Program-made: the position numbers and the translations under genes
The notes under the pieces: model-generated
What the model was told of the DNA's origin: nothing
What the model saw: only the letters and a program-made list of their open reading frames with translations
Databases searched by the model: none
Assembly: GCF_000797515.1 (NCBI RefSeq)
Contig: NZ_JSBN01000100.1
Coordinates: forward strand, 1-34,251
Direction: 5' to 3'
Origin: Sphingomonas sp. Ant H11
GTDB taxonomy: Bacteria > Pseudomonadota > Alphaproteobacteria > Sphingomonadales > Sphingomonadaceae
DNA: 34,251 bases
Part shown: piece by piece, positions 34,217-34,251 of the stretch
How the letters are laid out: each line of letters opens with the position of its first letter
Numbering within the stretch: position 1 is the first letter of the stretch

Positions 34217-34251
34217 TTTGGGGTGGGGTGCCTGTCCAAATGGGGCTGACC

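Noticed and set aside
1..34251. CRISPR array, integrase/att sites, transposase, defence or secretion cluster
   Set aside because: No regularly spaced direct repeats and no integrase, transposase, cas or toxin-antitoxin proteins are seen; gene content is core metabolism and envelope functions.

Overview
The window is GC-rich, almost fully coding chromosomal DNA. It most resembles a sphingomonad (Alphaproteobacteria, Sphingomonas-type). The grounds are the protein sequences (DnaE, MarR, YbjN-domain protein, TonB receptor, DUF3857 protein), the lolC/E-lolD and secG-pyrG pairs, the Entner-Doudoroff cluster zwf-pgl-edd, and several families of short palindromic repeats. The taxonomic call is inference from sequence character; no database was searched. 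I see no tRNA, rRNA, prophage, transposase or CRISPR array.

Layout. 1-2200 (minus): 3' part of ispE missing off the left edge, then ETF-ubiquinone oxidoreductase. 2319-5404 (plus): a degenerate uracil-DNA-glycosylase-like gene, a frameshifted soluble lytic transglycosylase and moaB, overlapping end to start. 5430-6349 (minus): a broken exported YbjN-domain gene and a VOC protein. 6409-9173 (plus): a frameshifted radical SAM gene, an alginate-export-type porin and a DUF167 protein. 9198-14542 (minus): a REP pair, an AlkK-type acyl-CoA synthetase and dnaE, whose coding region carries an in-frame REP pair. 14704-15249 (plus): an HdeD-type membrane protein. 15250-19156 (minus): a secreted aspartyl protease, glutathione peroxidase, a GNAT acetyltransferase, and lolD (frameshifted) with lolC/E. 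19157-19676 is the only long non-coding stretch; it holds a run of strong hairpins that looks like a structured RNA, then a long inverted repeat. 19677-22103 (minus): TonB-dependent receptor. 22238-22895 (plus): a heat-shock unit made of a sigma-32-like promoter, a ROSE-type RNA thermometer, hsp20 and a terminator. 22894-28011 (minus): a DUF3857/transglutaminase/TPR protein, pyrG and secG. 28210-29819 (plus): MarR regulator, SH3-type protein and argC (frameshifted). 29906-34174 (plus): zwf, pgl and edd, which take glucose-6-phosphate to 2-keto-3-deoxy-6-phosphogluconate.

Two themes stand out. First, five genes are broken by small indels: three single-base losses, one extra base in an A run, and one perfect 8-bp tandem duplication. 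lolD and argC are normally important genes, so the single-base events are probably sequence errors; the 8-bp duplication looks like real slipped-strand mutation. Second, short palindromic repeats sit in functional positions: inside dnaE without breaking its frame, over the ribosome-binding site of the acyl-CoA synthetase, next to the ribosome-binding site of edd, and between zwf and pgl. The strongest candidates for something undescribed are the RNA-like region at 19376-19535 and the repeat-encoded peptide in DNA polymerase III alpha.
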